Shown piece after piece: positions 1 to 8,939 of a stretch of DNA of 64,000 nucleotides (positions within the stretch are counted from its first letter, which is position 1; each line of letters opens with the position of its first letter). A program made the position numbers and the translations under genes. This stretch comes from Hymenobacter sp. APR13 (GTDB lineage Bacteria > Bacteroidota > Bacteroidia > Cytophagales > Hymenobacteraceae): positions 1,178,001-1,242,000 of the forward strand of contig NZ_CP006587.1 in assembly GCF_000737515.1 (NCBI RefSeq), written 5' to 3'. The notes under the pieces were generated by a model that did no database searches, was not told the origin of the DNA, and saw only the letters and a list, made by a program, of their open reading frames with translations.

Positions 1-1
1 C

Positions 2-2209
2 ATTCTGGAGCTGCGCGGGGGCCGCAAGGTCACGTCGCAGTCGGCCGAGGACCAGTACCAGAGCCTCAACCGCTACGCCCGCAACCTCAACGAGCAGGTG
101 CGCACCGGCAAAATGGACCCGGTGATTGGCCGCGACGAGGAAATCCGCCGGGTGCTCCAGATTCTGAGCCGGCGCACCAAGAACAACCCCGTGCTGCTGG
201 GTGAGCCGGGCGTGGGCAAAACCGCCATTGTGGAGGGCCTGGCCCAGCGCATCGTGGCCGGCGACGTGCCCGAAAACCTGCGCGACAAGGTGATTATGAG
301 CCTCGACATGGGCCTGCTCATTGCCGGGGCCAAGTACAAGGGCGAGTTTGAGGAGCGCCTCAAGGCCGTCATCAAGGAAGTAACTGACTCAGATGGGCAG
401 ATTATCCTGTTCATTGACGAGATGCACACGCTCATCGGGGCCGGCGCGGGCGGCGACGGGGCCATGGATGCGGCCAACCTGCTCAAGCCGGCTTTGGCCC
501 GCGGCGAGTTGCACGCCATCGGGGCCACCACGCTCAAGGAGTACCAGAAGTACATTGAGAAGGACAAGGCTTTGGAGCGCCGCTTCCAGGCCGTGATGGT
601 GGACGAGCCCACCGTGGAGGACGCCATCAGCATCATGCGCGGCATCAAGGAGAAGTACGAGCTGCACCACGGCGTGCGGATTACCGACGATGCCGTTATT
701 GCCGCCGTGGAGCTTAGCTCGCGTTACATCACCGACCGGTTCCTACCTGACAAAGCCATCGACCTGATGGACGAGGCCGCCGCCAAGCTGCGCATCGAGC
801 TGAACTCCATGCCCGTGGAGCTCGACGAGGTGCAGCGCCGCATCATGCAGCTGGAAATTGAGCGCGAGGCCATCCGCCGCGAGGAAAACCACGACCGGGA
901 AGCCGTGCTTAACAAGGACATTGCCGACCTCTCGGCCCGTCGCGACGACCTGAAGGCGCAGTGGGAAAACGAGAAATCGGCCCTCACCAGCATTCAGACC
1001 GAGAAGGAGAACATTGAGCGCTACAAGCTGGAAGCCGACCAGGCCGAGCGCCAGGGCGACTACGGCCGCGTGGCCGAGCTGCGCTACGGCAAGATTCAGG
1101 AAGCCGAAGCCAAGCTAAAGGAGCTGCAGGCCCAGGCCGAAGCCGACAAAAGCAAGGAAGGCGGCTCGATGCTGCAGGAAGTGGTGACTTCCGAGGACAT
1201 TGCCGAGGTGGTAGCCAAGTGGACCGGCATTCCGGTGAGCAAGATGCTGCAGTCGGACCGCGAGAAGCTGCTGAACCTGGAGGCCGAGCTGGGCAAGCGC
1301 GTGGCCGGCCAATCGGAGGCCATTGCGGCTATCAGCGACGCCGTGCGCCGCTCCCGGGCCGGTTTACAGGACCCCAAGCGGCCCATCGGCTCGTTCATCT
1401 TCCTGGGCACGACCGGCGTGGGTAAAACCGAGTTGGCCAAGGCGCTGGCCGAGTACCTGTTCAACGATGAAAACGCCATGGTGCGCATCGACATGAGCGA
1501 GTTTCAGGAGCGCCACGCCGTGTCGCGCCTGATTGGGGCGCCTCCCGGCTACGTGGGCTACGACGAAGGCGGCCAGCTGACCGAGGCCGTGCGCCGCAAG
1601 CCCTACTCGGTGGTGCTGCTCGACGAAATCGAAAAGGCCCACCCCGACGTGTTCAACATTCTGCTGCAGGTGCTGGATGATGGCCGCCTCACCGACAACA
1701 AGGGCCGGGTGGCGAACTTCAAGAACACCATCATCATCATGACCTCGAACACGGGGGCCGACATCATTCAGCAGAATTTCAAGGAGCTCAGCGAGTACAA
1801 CCACGACGAAGTGGTGGACCGCACCCGCGAGGAAGTGGTGGACCGCCTCAAGCAGCACATGCGCCCCGAGTTCCTGAACCGCATCGACGAGATTGTGATG
1901 TTCCAGCCCCTCAAGCGCAAGGAAATCCGCAAGATCGTGGACATCCAGTTCCGCCAGATTCAGCAGCGCCTGGAAGAAGCCGGCATCCGCCTGGAAGCCA
2001 CCGACGAGGTGCTCGACTTCCTGGGTGAACAGGGCTTCGACCCCACCTTCGGGGCCCGGCCGCTCAAGCGCGTACTGCAGCGCCTGGTGCTCAACGAGTT
2101 GTCGAAGGACATTCTCTCGGGCCGCGTGAGCAAGGATGCGGTGGTGGAAGCCGTGCTCGAAGACGGCGGCATCCGCTTCAACAACGTGGAGATGCCCGCT
2201 GTATCGTAA
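2..2209 (+). CDS. clpB: ATP-dependent chaperone ClpB (5' end outside window)
   Basis: ClpB is a hexameric AAA+ disaggregase that pulls proteins out of aggregates together with DnaK. The frame is open from the first bases, so about 735 residues are visible; the family is usually about 870 long, so the N-terminal substrate domain and start are missing. Two ATPase modules are clear: D1 with Walker A GEPGVGKT and Walker B LFIDEMH, then a long charged coiled-coil middle domain, then D2 with Walker A GTTGVGKT and the pore-loop segment GYVGYDEGG. The middle domain separates it from ClpA and ClpC. A strong terminator follows directly. Confidence 0.97.
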   Translation: MLELRGGRKVTSQSAEDQYQSLNRYARNLNEQVRTGKMDPVIGRDEEIRRVLQILSRRTKNNPVLLGEPGVGKTAIVEGLAQRIVAGDVPENLRDKVIMSLDMGLLIAGAKYKGEFEERLKAVIKEVTDSDGQIILFIDEMHTLIGAGAGGDGAMDAANLLKPALARGELHAIGATTLKEYQKYIEKDKALERRFQAVMVDEPTVEDAISIMRGIKEKYELHHGVRITDDAVIAAVELSSRYITDRFLPDKAIDLMDEAAAKLRIELNSMPVELDEVQRRIMQLEIEREAIRREENHDREAVLNKDIADLSARRDDLKAQWENEKSALTSIQTEKENIERYKLEADQAERQGDYGRVAELRYGKIQEAEAKLKELQAQAEADKSKEGGSMLQEVVTSEDIAEVVAKWTGIPVSKMLQSDREKLLNLEAELGKRVAGQSEAIAAISDAVRRSRAGLQDPKRPIGSFIFLGTTGVGKTELAKALAEYLFNDENAMVRIDMSEFQERHAVSRLIGAPPGYVGYDEGGQLTEAVRRKPYSVVLLDEIEKAHPDVFNILLQVLDDGRLTDNKGRVANFKNTIIIMTSNTGADIIQQNFKELSEYNHDEVVDRTREEVVDRLKQHMRPEFLNRIDEIVMFQPLKRKEIRKIVDIQFRQIQQRLEEAGIRLEATDEVLDFLGEQGFDPTFGARPLKRVLQRLVLNELSKDILSGRVSKDAVVEAVLEDGGIRFNNVEMPAVS

Positions 2210-2227
2210 GCCGATTAGCGTAAGTGA

Positions 2228-2262
2228 AAAGCCCCGCTGGCGTTGTGCCGGCGGGGCTTTTT
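2228..2262 (+). terminator. Rho-independent terminator of clpB
   Basis: AAAGCCCCGC and GCGGGGCTTT form a GC-rich stem around a short loop, followed by a T run. It lies about 20 bases after the clpB stop and also sits at the 3' end of the convergent minus-strand gene. Confidence 0.9.
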
Positions 2263-2273
2263 ATGTGATAAGG

Positions 2274-2654
2274 CTAGGCGTTAAAGTGTTTCTTCTTCAG
2301 ACGGCGTCGGATATTCTTCGGAATAGGCTTGCCTTGTTGATAAGCACTCAGGATGGCTTCTTCCTTTGCTTTGCTGAACCGCGCGTTTTTCGCAATGGCA
2401 ACGGCCGACAGTACTACACCTAATCCCAGCGTAGTTGGGGCGCCGTCAATTCCTCGGGCAGTAGCCACGGCGCCGTAGCCAAAAAAGTAACCACTTGGCA
2501 ATGCCAGAATGGTACTGCCGGTGCGCCGTTTGGCAAATAAGCGTTGTACGGCTTTAGATGAATCTGCTGGTTGAGTAGTTTGGGCAAACGATGAAAAAGC
2601 GCTGAGTGCTAATAAGCCAGTGAAAGCGCAGGTTCGAGATAAATATGCAATCAT
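2274..2654 (-). CDS. Small exported protein, member 1 of a local three-paralog family
   Basis: About 126 residues when started at the ATG that gives a clean signal peptide ending in SSFAQ; the longer upstream frame has no signal sequence. No known family is recognised. The mature part has a LFAKRRTGS segment, a glycine-rich hydrophobic stretch that may be a membrane hairpin, and a C-terminal block AYQQGKPIPKNIRRRL ending KKKHF. The same order of blocks occurs in the two neighbouring minus-strand proteins, so the three look like diverged tandem duplicates. Its base composition is lower in GC than clpB. Function unknown; probably envelope-located. Confidence 0.75.
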   Translation of the reverse strand: MIAYLSRTCAFTGLLALSAFSSFAQTTQPADSSKAVQRLFAKRRTGSTILALPSGYFFGYGAVATARGIDGAPTTLGLGVVLSAVAIAKNARFSKAKEEAILSAYQQGKPIPKNIRRRLKKKHFNA

Positions 2655-2782
2655 ATGGAAAAGGGTGAATAGGAGAATGAATTCTTTATCGGCGCGGCTT
2701 TTTGTTTTGATACTGAAGCGCGCCTGACGCCGCACAAACAGGTTCTTGGTTATGCGAAGTGAAGACCAAGGCTGCCTCAACG

Positions 2783-3376
2783 TTATTTAGCAGCTTCCGC
2801 AGCCTGACGCTGCAGCTGCTCGCGCTCCATCTGTTGGCGCAGGGCTTCGCGCAGGTAGGCGGCTTCCTGAAAATGGCTGGCGTTGAGCTGGCTGCGGTAC
2901 TTGGCCGGAATGGGCTGGCCGGCGGCATAAGATTTGTCCACGGCTACCAAGTGGGCTTTGTTGAACTTGCTGGCGTGCGTGATGAAGCCTACTACGGTGC
3001 CCGCCAGCAGGGCCACGCCCAGCGGCGGCGAAACGGCCTCGTCAGCGACGGTGGTCTGGCCGTAGCGGTCGGTGGAGGAAATGGGCAGGGCCAGCGTCAT
3101 GCCCGCAATGAAGGGCAGCGTATAGAGCCAGCCGGCGTAGCGGCGCTTCCGAAATAGGCTCAGCAGCGCCCCGGTGGTGTCGGCCTCAGTGGTTTTGGGG
3201 GCGAAGCGGGGCAGGTACCAACCATTGAACAGCAGCACCGCACCGGAATCGGCAGGTGCGGCCGTGGCGGGCGCTATGGCAACGGGCGCAACGCCGGATA
3301 CTGCGGCGGGTGCTTGCTGGGCATAGCCTGCCACGCTCGTCAGCAGCAGAATCAGCAGAAGTAAAAAAGCGCGCAT
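2783..3376 (-). CDS. Small exported protein, member 2 of the three-paralog family
   Basis: About 197 residues from an ATG that opens a signal peptide MRAFLLLLILLLTSVAGYAQ. A proline/alanine linker follows, then LFRKRRYAGWLY, hydrophobic segments with VSPPLGVALLAG, and SYAAGQPIPAKYRSQL ending in SHF, equivalent to blocks in both neighbours. It continues past the shared SHF with a charged, glutamine-rich tail (residues about 170-197) that may be a coiled coil. It begins only four bases after the stop of the upstream paralog, so the two are probably co-transcribed. Function unknown. Confidence 0.78.
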   Translation of the reverse strand: MRAFLLLLILLLTSVAGYAQQAPAAVSGVAPVAIAPATAAPADSGAVLLFNGWYLPRFAPKTTEADTTGALLSLFRKRRYAGWLYTLPFIAGMTLALPISSTDRYGQTTVADEAVSPPLGVALLAGTVVGFITHASKFNKAHLVAVDKSYAAGQPIPAKYRSQLNASHFQEAAYLREALRQQMEREQLQRQAAEAAK

Positions 3377-3380
3377 AGCG

Positions 3381-3872
3381 TTACTTGGCAGGCGTAGCCG
3401 GTACCGGCGTGTATTGAATGATGGGCGTGCTGAAGAAGCGCGGCTTGAGCTTGCGGCGCAGGCTGCGCGGCAGCGGCTGCCCGGCCCCGTAGGCCGTGAG
3501 TTGGGCGGCCAGGTTGGCGTTGCCGTAGTGCAGCAGCTTGCCCAAGCCGTAGCCCACAAACGGCAGCGTCGCCAGCAGCACTACACCGGCCGAAGGGGCG
3601 TCTTGAGAAACCGAGTAGCCGGGGCCGCTTGCTACCTCGCGGCCGCCGCTGGTAGCCAGCCGCAGCCCGGCCAGCGCGCCGCCCACCATCCAGCTCACTC
3701 CGCCCGCCTGGCGCTTGCTGTACAGGCTAATGATGGCCTGGGCGGTATCGTTGCGCATGTACTGGTTGCGCAGCTGCTGCTTGAAGGTTTCTGAAGGCAG
3801 GTTGATGGGTGCCTGCGCTTTGGCCAGCCCCGGCAACAGCAGTGCGCTGATGCACAATACTCGAAATAACAT
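3381..3872 (-). CDS. Small exported protein, member 3 of the three-paralog family
   Basis: About 163 residues from MLFRVLCISALLLPGLAKAQ, a typical signal peptide; the longer frame upstream runs through non-coding-like sequence. The mature protein has LYSKRQAGGVSW, a glycine-rich hydrophobic core with SAGVVLLATLPFVGYG, and AYGAGQPLPRSLRRKL followed by KPRFF, matching the C-terminal block of the next two genes. It is the first gene of the probable minus-strand operon. No known domain is recognised; the paralogy is inferred from block order and spacing, not from an alignment. Confidence 0.77.
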   Translation of the reverse strand: MLFRVLCISALLLPGLAKAQAPINLPSETFKQQLRNQYMRNDTAQAIISLYSKRQAGGVSWMVGGALAGLRLATSGGREVASGPGYSVSQDAPSAGVVLLATLPFVGYGLGKLLHYGNANLAAQLTAYGAGQPLPRSLRRKLKPRFFSTPIIQYTPVPATPAK

Positions 3873-3892
3873 AAACCTAGGGGTAATAAAAC

Positions 3893-3900
3893 CGAATCTA
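3893..3900 (-). promoter_or_regulatory. Possible -7 box for the three-paralog cluster
   Basis: On the minus strand the sequence reads TAGATTCG, one mismatch from TAnnTTTG, 20 bases before the start codon at 3872. No convincing -33 element was identified. Confidence 0.35.
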
Positions 3901-4216
3901 CGGCGCAATATACCATTCGGGCCGAACCGAAGTCCTATTTGGCCTGAGAAACTACCGCCCCACCGTAAACCATTGCCTCCCTGACCTGGGCACCACGTAA
4001 GCATCCTGAAAAAAGACGCGCGAGCGGTATTGATCGGTGGCGGTGGGGCCCCCTGCCATCTGCATTTGCGCGGCTATTATGGTTAGTTGCAGGTGTCAGA
4101 AGCCAGTTGATAAAATTTTAGCACCCAGCTATTGCACACTCAATAAGTTCTTATATATTTACAAATAATTATTGAATATATTACAGTTTAAACGCATTTG
4201 GGTTTCCCCTACCCGT

Positions 4217-4273
4217 TGTCTGACACCTCCATTTCCGGATTCCCCCGCTGCTGGGAATGGAGGTGTCCGACCA
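4217..4273. repeat. Inverted repeat (stem-loop) in the gap before the HupE-like gene
   Basis: GACACCTCCATT on the left and AATGGAGGTGTC on the right pair within longer arms of about 18 bases, with a loop of roughly 16 bases. There is no T run, so it does not look like a terminator. A partial half-copy (GGTGTCAGA) occurs near 4092. Confidence 0.75.
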
Positions 4274-4409
4274 AGCTATTGTACTAGCTCCCGTTCCCTT
4301 TTCCTAACCACACTTACCGGCCTGCCACCGTCGCTACGTCGCCACCAGACGGTAGCAGCGGTGGCAGCGCTGCGTTCTGCCCCAACTACCCTATATTCAG
4401 CTACCCGTG

Positions 4410-4417
4410 TAGCTTTG
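4410..4417 (+). promoter_or_regulatory. -7 box (TAGCTTTG) for the HupE-like gene
   Basis: TAGCTTTG matches the Bacteroidetes -7 consensus TAnnTTTG and ends four bases before the ATG at 4422. Transcription starts a few bases after this box in the phylum, so the mRNA may be leaderless. Confidence 0.65.
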
Positions 4418-4421
4418 CGAC

Positions 4422-5024
4422 ATGGCGTCTTTGTTTCAGACTTACCTGCAGCTTGGGTTTTTCCACATCTTCAACCTGCAGGCCTACGACCACCTAGTGT
4501 TTCTGCTGGCTCTGTGTGCCCCCTACGTGCTGGCCGACTGGCGCCGCGTAGTGGCCTTGGTTACGAGCTTCACACTGGGCCATTCCCTGACGCTGGCCCT
4601 GGCCACTCTGCAGGTGGTAGGCTACAGCCCTGGCCTGATTGAAAAGCTGATTCCGATAACCATCTTGCTGACCTGCACTGTAAATCTGGTGCGGGCGCGC
4701 CGCGCAGAGCCTCGCTTGGGACGTGTGAGCCGGCCCGAGCCGGTGGTGCTGGCCCTCCCCAACCTGCTGGCCATGGGGTTCGGCCTGATTCACGGGCTGG
4801 GCTTTTCCAGCTACCTGCGCGAGCTGCTGGGCCAGCAGAGCCGGCCGGTGCTGGAGCTGCTGGCTTTCAACGTGGGCGTGGAGCTGGGCCAGCTGCTGAT
4901 TGTGAGTTTGATTCTGCTGCTGGGGCTGCTGCTGCTGCGCGGCTTCGGCGTGCACCGCCGCGACTGGCTGCTGGTGGTCAGTGGGGCGGCCATGGGTATT
5001 GCGCTGGTGCTGCTGGTGGGCTGA
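4422..5024 (+). CDS. HupE/UreJ-family membrane protein
   Basis: A 200-residue protein with about six hydrophobic segments. It carries the family's histidine-rich signatures: an early YDHLVFLLAL segment, FTLGHSLTLAL, and GLIHGLGFSSYLREL. HupE and UreJ proteins are metal (mainly nickel) permeases linked to hydrogenase and urease. In Bacteroidetes this branch often stands alone, as here, with no hydrogenase or urease gene nearby, so the transported substrate cannot be assigned. The start is fixed by the -7 box four bases upstream. Confidence 0.85.
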   Translation: MASLFQTYLQLGFFHIFNLQAYDHLVFLLALCAPYVLADWRRVVALVTSFTLGHSLTLALATLQVVGYSPGLIEKLIPITILLTCTVNLVRARRAEPRLGRVSRPEPVVLALPNLLAMGFGLIHGLGFSSYLRELLGQQSRPVLELLAFNVGVELGQLLIVSLILLLGLLLLRGFGVHRRDWLLVVSGAAMGIALVLLVG

Positions 5025-5039
5025 GTGGTGAGGTAACTA

Positions 5040-5080
5040 CTCGCACGGGTTTTTCCCCGGCTCGCACGGTTTTTTCCGGA
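5040..5080 (+). repeat. Two tandem copies of a 20-base motif before the outer-membrane receptor
   Basis: CTCGCACGGGTTTTTCCCC is followed directly by CTCGCACGGTTTTTTCCGG. The two copies lie about 80 bases upstream of the receptor start codon and differ at a few positions. They could be an operator or a chance duplication. Confidence 0.5.
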
Positions 5081-5156
5081 GTTGCCACGTTTTCGGCTGC
5101 TTTCGGCGGGGCTAAACGACAGTTTTGGGCACGTTCAACGCCTTTCTCTGTTCGTT

Positions 5157-7553
5157 ATGCCAACTGCCTGCTACCTCCGCTCTTTAGGTTTCCTGTTTGC
5201 CACCAGCCTGCTGCCCGCCGGGGCGCTGGCCCAAACGCCCGTGCGCGGCGCCGTGCTCGACGGCAGCCGCCAGCCGGTGCCCGGCGCCACCGTGCTGCTC
5301 TTTGCCCCCGCCGACTCGGCCCACGCCCTGGGCACCGCCACGGGCCCCGATGGTAGCTACCAGCTCATTGCCCCCACTCCCGGCCGCTACGTGCTGCGGG
5401 TATCCATGGTGGGGTTTCAGCCCCAGCGCCGCCTGCTGACGGTGGCCGCCGAAGCCCTGCAGCTGCCTGCCCTCACGCTGGGCGAGGCTGCCACTCAGCT
5501 GCGCGAAGTGACGGTGCAGGCCGAGCGGCCGGTGGTGCAGGAGGGGCTAGACAAGAAGGTGATTGAGGTGAGCAAGGACCTGACCAGCGCGGGTGGCACC
5601 GTGGCCGATGTGCTGCGCAACGTGCCCGCCGTAACCGTGGCCGACGGGGGCGGGGTGAGTTTGCGCGGCCAAGCGGCCACCGTGCTTATCGACGGCAAAA
5701 ACACCACCCTGCGCCTCGACCAGATACCCGCCGGCACCGTGGCCCGCGTGGAGGTCATCACCAGCCCCTCGGCCCGCTACGACGCCCAGGGCGCGGGCGG
5801 CATCATCAACCTGGTGCTGAAAAAGGAGCAGAAGTCCGGTTGGAACCAGAACGGCAGCCTGCTGGCCGGCACCGGCGGCAAGTACAACCTGAGCGTGGGC
5901 GGCAACCGCCGAACCGGCCGCCTGAATGTGGCGGTGCAGTACAACGGGTTCAACAGCCGCTTCGCGCAGGTCTCGGACCAGACGGTGCAGTACCACCAGC
6001 CAGGTACCGTGCTGCGCCAGACCGGCCAGGGCAGCCAGCACAACTACCTGCACAACCTGCCCGTGAGCCTGAGCTACCGTCTCTCGCCCACCCGCGAGCT
6101 GAGCCTCTCGGTGGTGCCCTACCTGAACCGCTACAGCCGCACCCTCGAACAAATAGGCGACTTCCGGGCCGCCGATGGCACCAGCCTGCAGCGGACAGCT
6201 TCGCGCAACACCTACGCCGAGGGCGGGCGGGTGCTGCAAACCTCCCTCGACTACCGCCGGCAATGGGCCGACCAGCCCGGCCGCCGCCTGCAGGCCAGCC
6301 TGAGCTACTACGGCGGCCCCGGCGACGTACGCAACCGCCAGCAGCTGACGGCCGGCCCCGAGCAGCTGCCCCAGCTGGAAAGCACCCTGCTGCTCACGCT
6401 CCGCAACGTAGCCGGCCAGCTCGACGTGGTGCGCCCCCTCAACCCCAGAACGGTGCTGGAAGCCGGCCTGAAGACGCAGTACCAGCATATTGAAACCGAC
6501 CTGCAGTTCCGCCAGCAGGCCGCCGCCGGCCAGCCCTGGCAGCCGGTAGCCGCCCGCAACCAGGCGGGCACCTACCGCGAGGCCGTGCAGGCCGCCTACG
6601 CCACCACCCGCTACACCGGCCCCACCTGGAGCGGCCAGGCCGGCCTGCGCGCCGAGTACACCGCGGCCCAGGGCAGCGCCACCACCACCGAGGCCCCCTT
6701 CCGGTTTCGGTACCTGAACCTGTTTCCGTCGGCTACGGTGGGGCGGCAGGTGGGCAAGCAGCAGCGGCTCCAGCTCAGCTACCAGCGTCGCCTCGACCGG
6801 CCCACGTTTCAGCAGCTGCTGCCCACGCCTTTCTTCACCGATTTGCGCACCTACACCAGCGGCAACCCGCAGCTGCGGCCCCAGTACCTCAACCGCCTGG
6901 AGCTGGGCCACGAGCTGACCACCGAGCGCCTCAGCCTCAACACGGCCCTCTACGCCCAGCACCTGAGCCAGGCCCTGCAGCCCTACCAACTGCTTGATTC
7001 GGCCGCCACCCGCTACAACGAGCAGCTGGGCGTGGCGGGCCCCGTGCTGGGCACCACCCCCCGCAACCTGGGCAGCGTGCGGGCCTATGGTCTGGAAGTA
7101 GCCCTCACCCAAACGCTGGCTACCTGGTGGAAGCTGACGGCCAGCGGCTCGGTGCAGCGGCAGCAGGTACGCGGCGACATTGATACCGACGCGCGCCGCC
7201 TCACCACCGGCTCATTACGCCTGCTCAGCAGCTTCACGCCCACGGCCGGCCTCGATGTGCAGCTGGCCGCCACCTACCGCGCCGCCCAGCTCACGCCCCA
7301 AACCCGCCAGGCCCCCGTGGGCTACCTCGATGTGGCCGTGCGCCAGCAGGTGCTGCAGGGCCGCGGCGCCCTCATCCTGCGCGTGAGCGACCTGCTGAAC
7401 ACCCGCCGCACCCTCACCGAAACCACCACGCCCGAGCTGCTGGCCCGCAACACCCTGAAACGCGAAAGCCGCATTGGCTACCTCGGCTTCAGCTGGTACA
7501 TTGGGGCCAGCAAAGCGCCCAAGCGCATCGAGCAGGCGCAGGATAACAACTAG
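5157..7553 (+). CDS. TonB-dependent-receptor-type outer membrane beta-barrel protein
   Basis: A 798-residue protein. The start at 5157 opens a signal peptide ending AGALAQ. Residues about 28-110 form a carboxypeptidase-regulatory-like (peptidase-associated) domain, with GATVLLF and PDGSYQL. A plug domain follows at about 120-230, with VLRNVPAVTVADGG and SARYDAQGAGGIINLVLK. The rest is barrel strands rich in tyrosine, arginine and glutamine. This matches the Bacteroidetes outer-membrane beta-barrel family related to FecA/CirA. No SusD-like partner lies nearby, so it is not a SusCD glycan system. Substrate unknown. A sensor pair follows downstream. Confidence 0.9.
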   Translation: MPTACYLRSLGFLFATSLLPAGALAQTPVRGAVLDGSRQPVPGATVLLFAPADSAHALGTATGPDGSYQLIAPTPGRYVLRVSMVGFQPQRRLLTVAAEALQLPALTLGEAATQLREVTVQAERPVVQEGLDKKVIEVSKDLTSAGGTVADVLRNVPAVTVADGGGVSLRGQAATVLIDGKNTTLRLDQIPAGTVARVEVITSPSARYDAQGAGGIINLVLKKEQKSGWNQNGSLLAGTGGKYNLSVGGNRRTGRLNVAVQYNGFNSRFAQVSDQTVQYHQPGTVLRQTGQGSQHNYLHNLPVSLSYRLSPTRELSLSVVPYLNRYSRTLEQIGDFRAADGTSLQRTASRNTYAEGGRVLQTSLDYRRQWADQPGRRLQASLSYYGGPGDVRNRQQLTAGPEQLPQLESTLLLTLRNVAGQLDVVRPLNPRTVLEAGLKTQYQHIETDLQFRQQAAAGQPWQPVAARNQAGTYREAVQAAYATTRYTGPTWSGQAGLRAEYTAAQGSATTTEAPFRFRYLNLFPSATVGRQVGKQQRLQLSYQRRLDRPTFQQLLPTPFFTDLRTYTSGNPQLRPQYLNRLELGHELTTERLSLNTALYAQHLSQALQPYQLLDSAATRYNEQLGVAGPVLGTTPRNLGSVRAYGLEVALTQTLATWWKLTASGSVQRQQVRGDIDTDARRLTTGSLRLLSSFTPTAGLDVQLAATYRAAQLTPQTRQAPVGYLDVAVRQQVLQGRGALILRVSDLLNTRRTLTETTTPELLARNTLKRESRIGYLGFSWYIGASKAPKRIEQAQDNN

Positions 7554-7700
7554 GCTGTGTCTGAAAAATCGTTTGCAACTCGCTGAACGTCATGCTGAGC
7601 TTGCCCAAGCATCTTTACCGCTTCGGATGAACCGTCTGACGAAGCGGTAGAGATGCTTCGGCAAGCTCAGCATGAATATTTTGAAATTTTTAGACACAGC
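7554..7700. repeat. Nested hairpin: modular palindromic repeat inside an outer inverted repeat
   Basis: Outer arms are GCTGTGTCTGAAAAAT (7554-7569) and ATTTTTAGACACAGC (7686-7700). Inside lies a modular repeat with left arm 7591-7625 (CATGCTGAGCTTGCC, then AGCATCTTTACCGCTTCG) and right arm 7640-7674, nearly complementary. It immediately follows the receptor stop codon. Confidence 0.88.
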
Positions 7701-7786
7701 CTAGATTTTCGCTGTGGCTCCCCACCCTGCCGCTGGCCCGCCGGGCGCAGGGTGGAGAGGTGGGGGCTTCTTTCGTTTACTTGACT

Positions 7787-8890
7787 ATGACGTCGTTTTC
7801 CGGACTGCTTTCCTCCGCCAGCCTGCTCCGACGCGGAGCGTTTATCCTGGGCTACACCCTGCTGGCTTCGGTGCTCACGGTGGTGCTGCTGCGGCTGCTG
7901 CTCTCGCCCACCGCCAGCAGCTACCGGGTGCATTGGGAAGCTCACCTGATGGTGTGGGTATACGCTCTGGTAGTGGTGGGGCTGCTGCAGCTGCTGGAGT
8001 GGTGGCAGCGACGCCGGGGCCGGTGGATGCACTCGGCCGCGGCCTACGGGCGGCTGATGGGCTGGGGCGCGCTGCTCTGCGGACCGGTGCTGCTGGCGCT
8101 GGAGTTCGGCACCGAGGCCCTTATCTGGCACAAGTACCGTTTTCTGACGGCCGAAGGCAGCCTGCGCGGCTACGAGATTACGCGAGAAGCCATGCTCACG
8201 ATGCTCACCTACCTGCTGATTGGCAACCCCTACCTGCTGCTGCGCTATCTGCGGGAAGAAAGCCTGGTGCAGCAGCAGCTCCGCGAAACCGAGAAGCGCC
8301 GCCGCGAAGCCGAGCTGCGCGCCCTGCAGCAGCACGTGAACCCGCATTTCCTGTTCAACAGCCTGCACGTGCTGGGAGCCCTCATCGGCCCCGACAACGA
8401 CCCCGCCCAGCAGTACCTGGCCCGGCTGGCCCACCTCTACCGGCAGCGCCTGCGCCAGGCCCGGCAGGACGTGGTGCTGCTGGAAGACGAGCTGACCGAC
8501 CTCAACGACCTGCTGTACCTGCTCACCATCCGCTTCGGCTCGGCCTACGAGTTCCGGCAGGATATCCGCTGCCCCCAGCGCCTCACCGACAGCCTGGTGC
8601 CGCCCGCCGCCGTGCAGGAGCTGCTGCACAACGCCGTGAAGCACAACGACGCCAGCCCCACCCAGCCGCTGGTCATCACCCTCACGGTGCTACCCGATTC
8701 GCTGGAAGTCAGCAATGCCCGCCGGGCGGCCCCGCCCCACGCGGCCGGCACCGGCGGCGGCCTCGAAAACCTGCGCGCCCGCCTGCACCTGCTCACCGAG
8801 CGGCCGTTGGTGGTGGAGGCCACGCCCACGCTGTTTCGCGTGGAGCTGCCCCTGATTCCGCTGATTGCGCACCACGAACCCACCCCCTGA
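7787..8890 (+). CDS. LytS-type sensor histidine kinase (His_kinase family)
   Basis: A 367-residue membrane kinase. Four hydrophobic segments occupy roughly residues 10-150, a short coiled coil rich in Arg/Glu follows, then the dimerisation motif HVNPHFLFNSL with the likely phosphoacceptor His187, the N box QELLHNAVKHN and the glycine motif GGGLENLRARL. There is no extracytoplasmic sensor domain, so the signal is probably sensed in the membrane. The response regulator follows 49 bases later. ATG 7787 is chosen over an in-frame GTG nine codons upstream because no TM or signal content is lost. Confidence 0.92.
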   Translation: MTSFSGLLSSASLLRRGAFILGYTLLASVLTVVLLRLLLSPTASSYRVHWEAHLMVWVYALVVVGLLQLLEWWQRRRGRWMHSAAAYGRLMGWGALLCGPVLLALEFGTEALIWHKYRFLTAEGSLRGYEITREAMLTMLTYLLIGNPYLLLRYLREESLVQQQLRETEKRRREAELRALQQHVNPHFLFNSLHVLGALIGPDNDPAQQYLARLAHLYRQRLRQARQDVVLLEDELTDLNDLLYLLTIRFGSAYEFRQDIRCPQRLTDSLVPPAAVQELLHNAVKHNDASPTQPLVITLTVLPDSLEVSNARRAAPPHAAGTGGGLENLRARLHLLTERPLVVEATPTLFRVELPLIPLIAHHEPTP

Positions 8891-8939
8891 TGCCGACCTT
8901 GGCCCCGGCTGCTATCCTATACTTCTCCCTTTCCGCCTT

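Larger units (their letters stand above)
3901..4421. other. Long non-coding gap with an AT-rich tract
   Basis: About 520 bases between divergent genes hold no convincing gene. From about 4105 to 4195 the sequence is far richer in A and T than the surroundings (for example TTATATATTTACAAATAATT), which suggests a promoter or protein-binding region. A strong inverted repeat (4217-4273) and a -7 box next to the plus-strand start are listed separately. Confidence 0.6.

Noticed and set aside
3901-4421. A tRNA or riboswitch in the long gap
   Set aside because: No cloverleaf or conserved aptamer core could be recognised; only an AT-rich tract and a hairpin are evident.
5547-7112. A 521-residue open frame on the minus strand opposite the receptor gene
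   Set aside because: It is a shadow of GC-rich coding sequence: alanine/valine/glycine-rich, no start context, no domain, and the plus-strand frame has clear receptor domains.
5157-7553. Receptor considered as part of a SusC/SusD glycan system
   Set aside because: No SusD-like lipoprotein gene is next to it; the downstream genes are a sensor pair.
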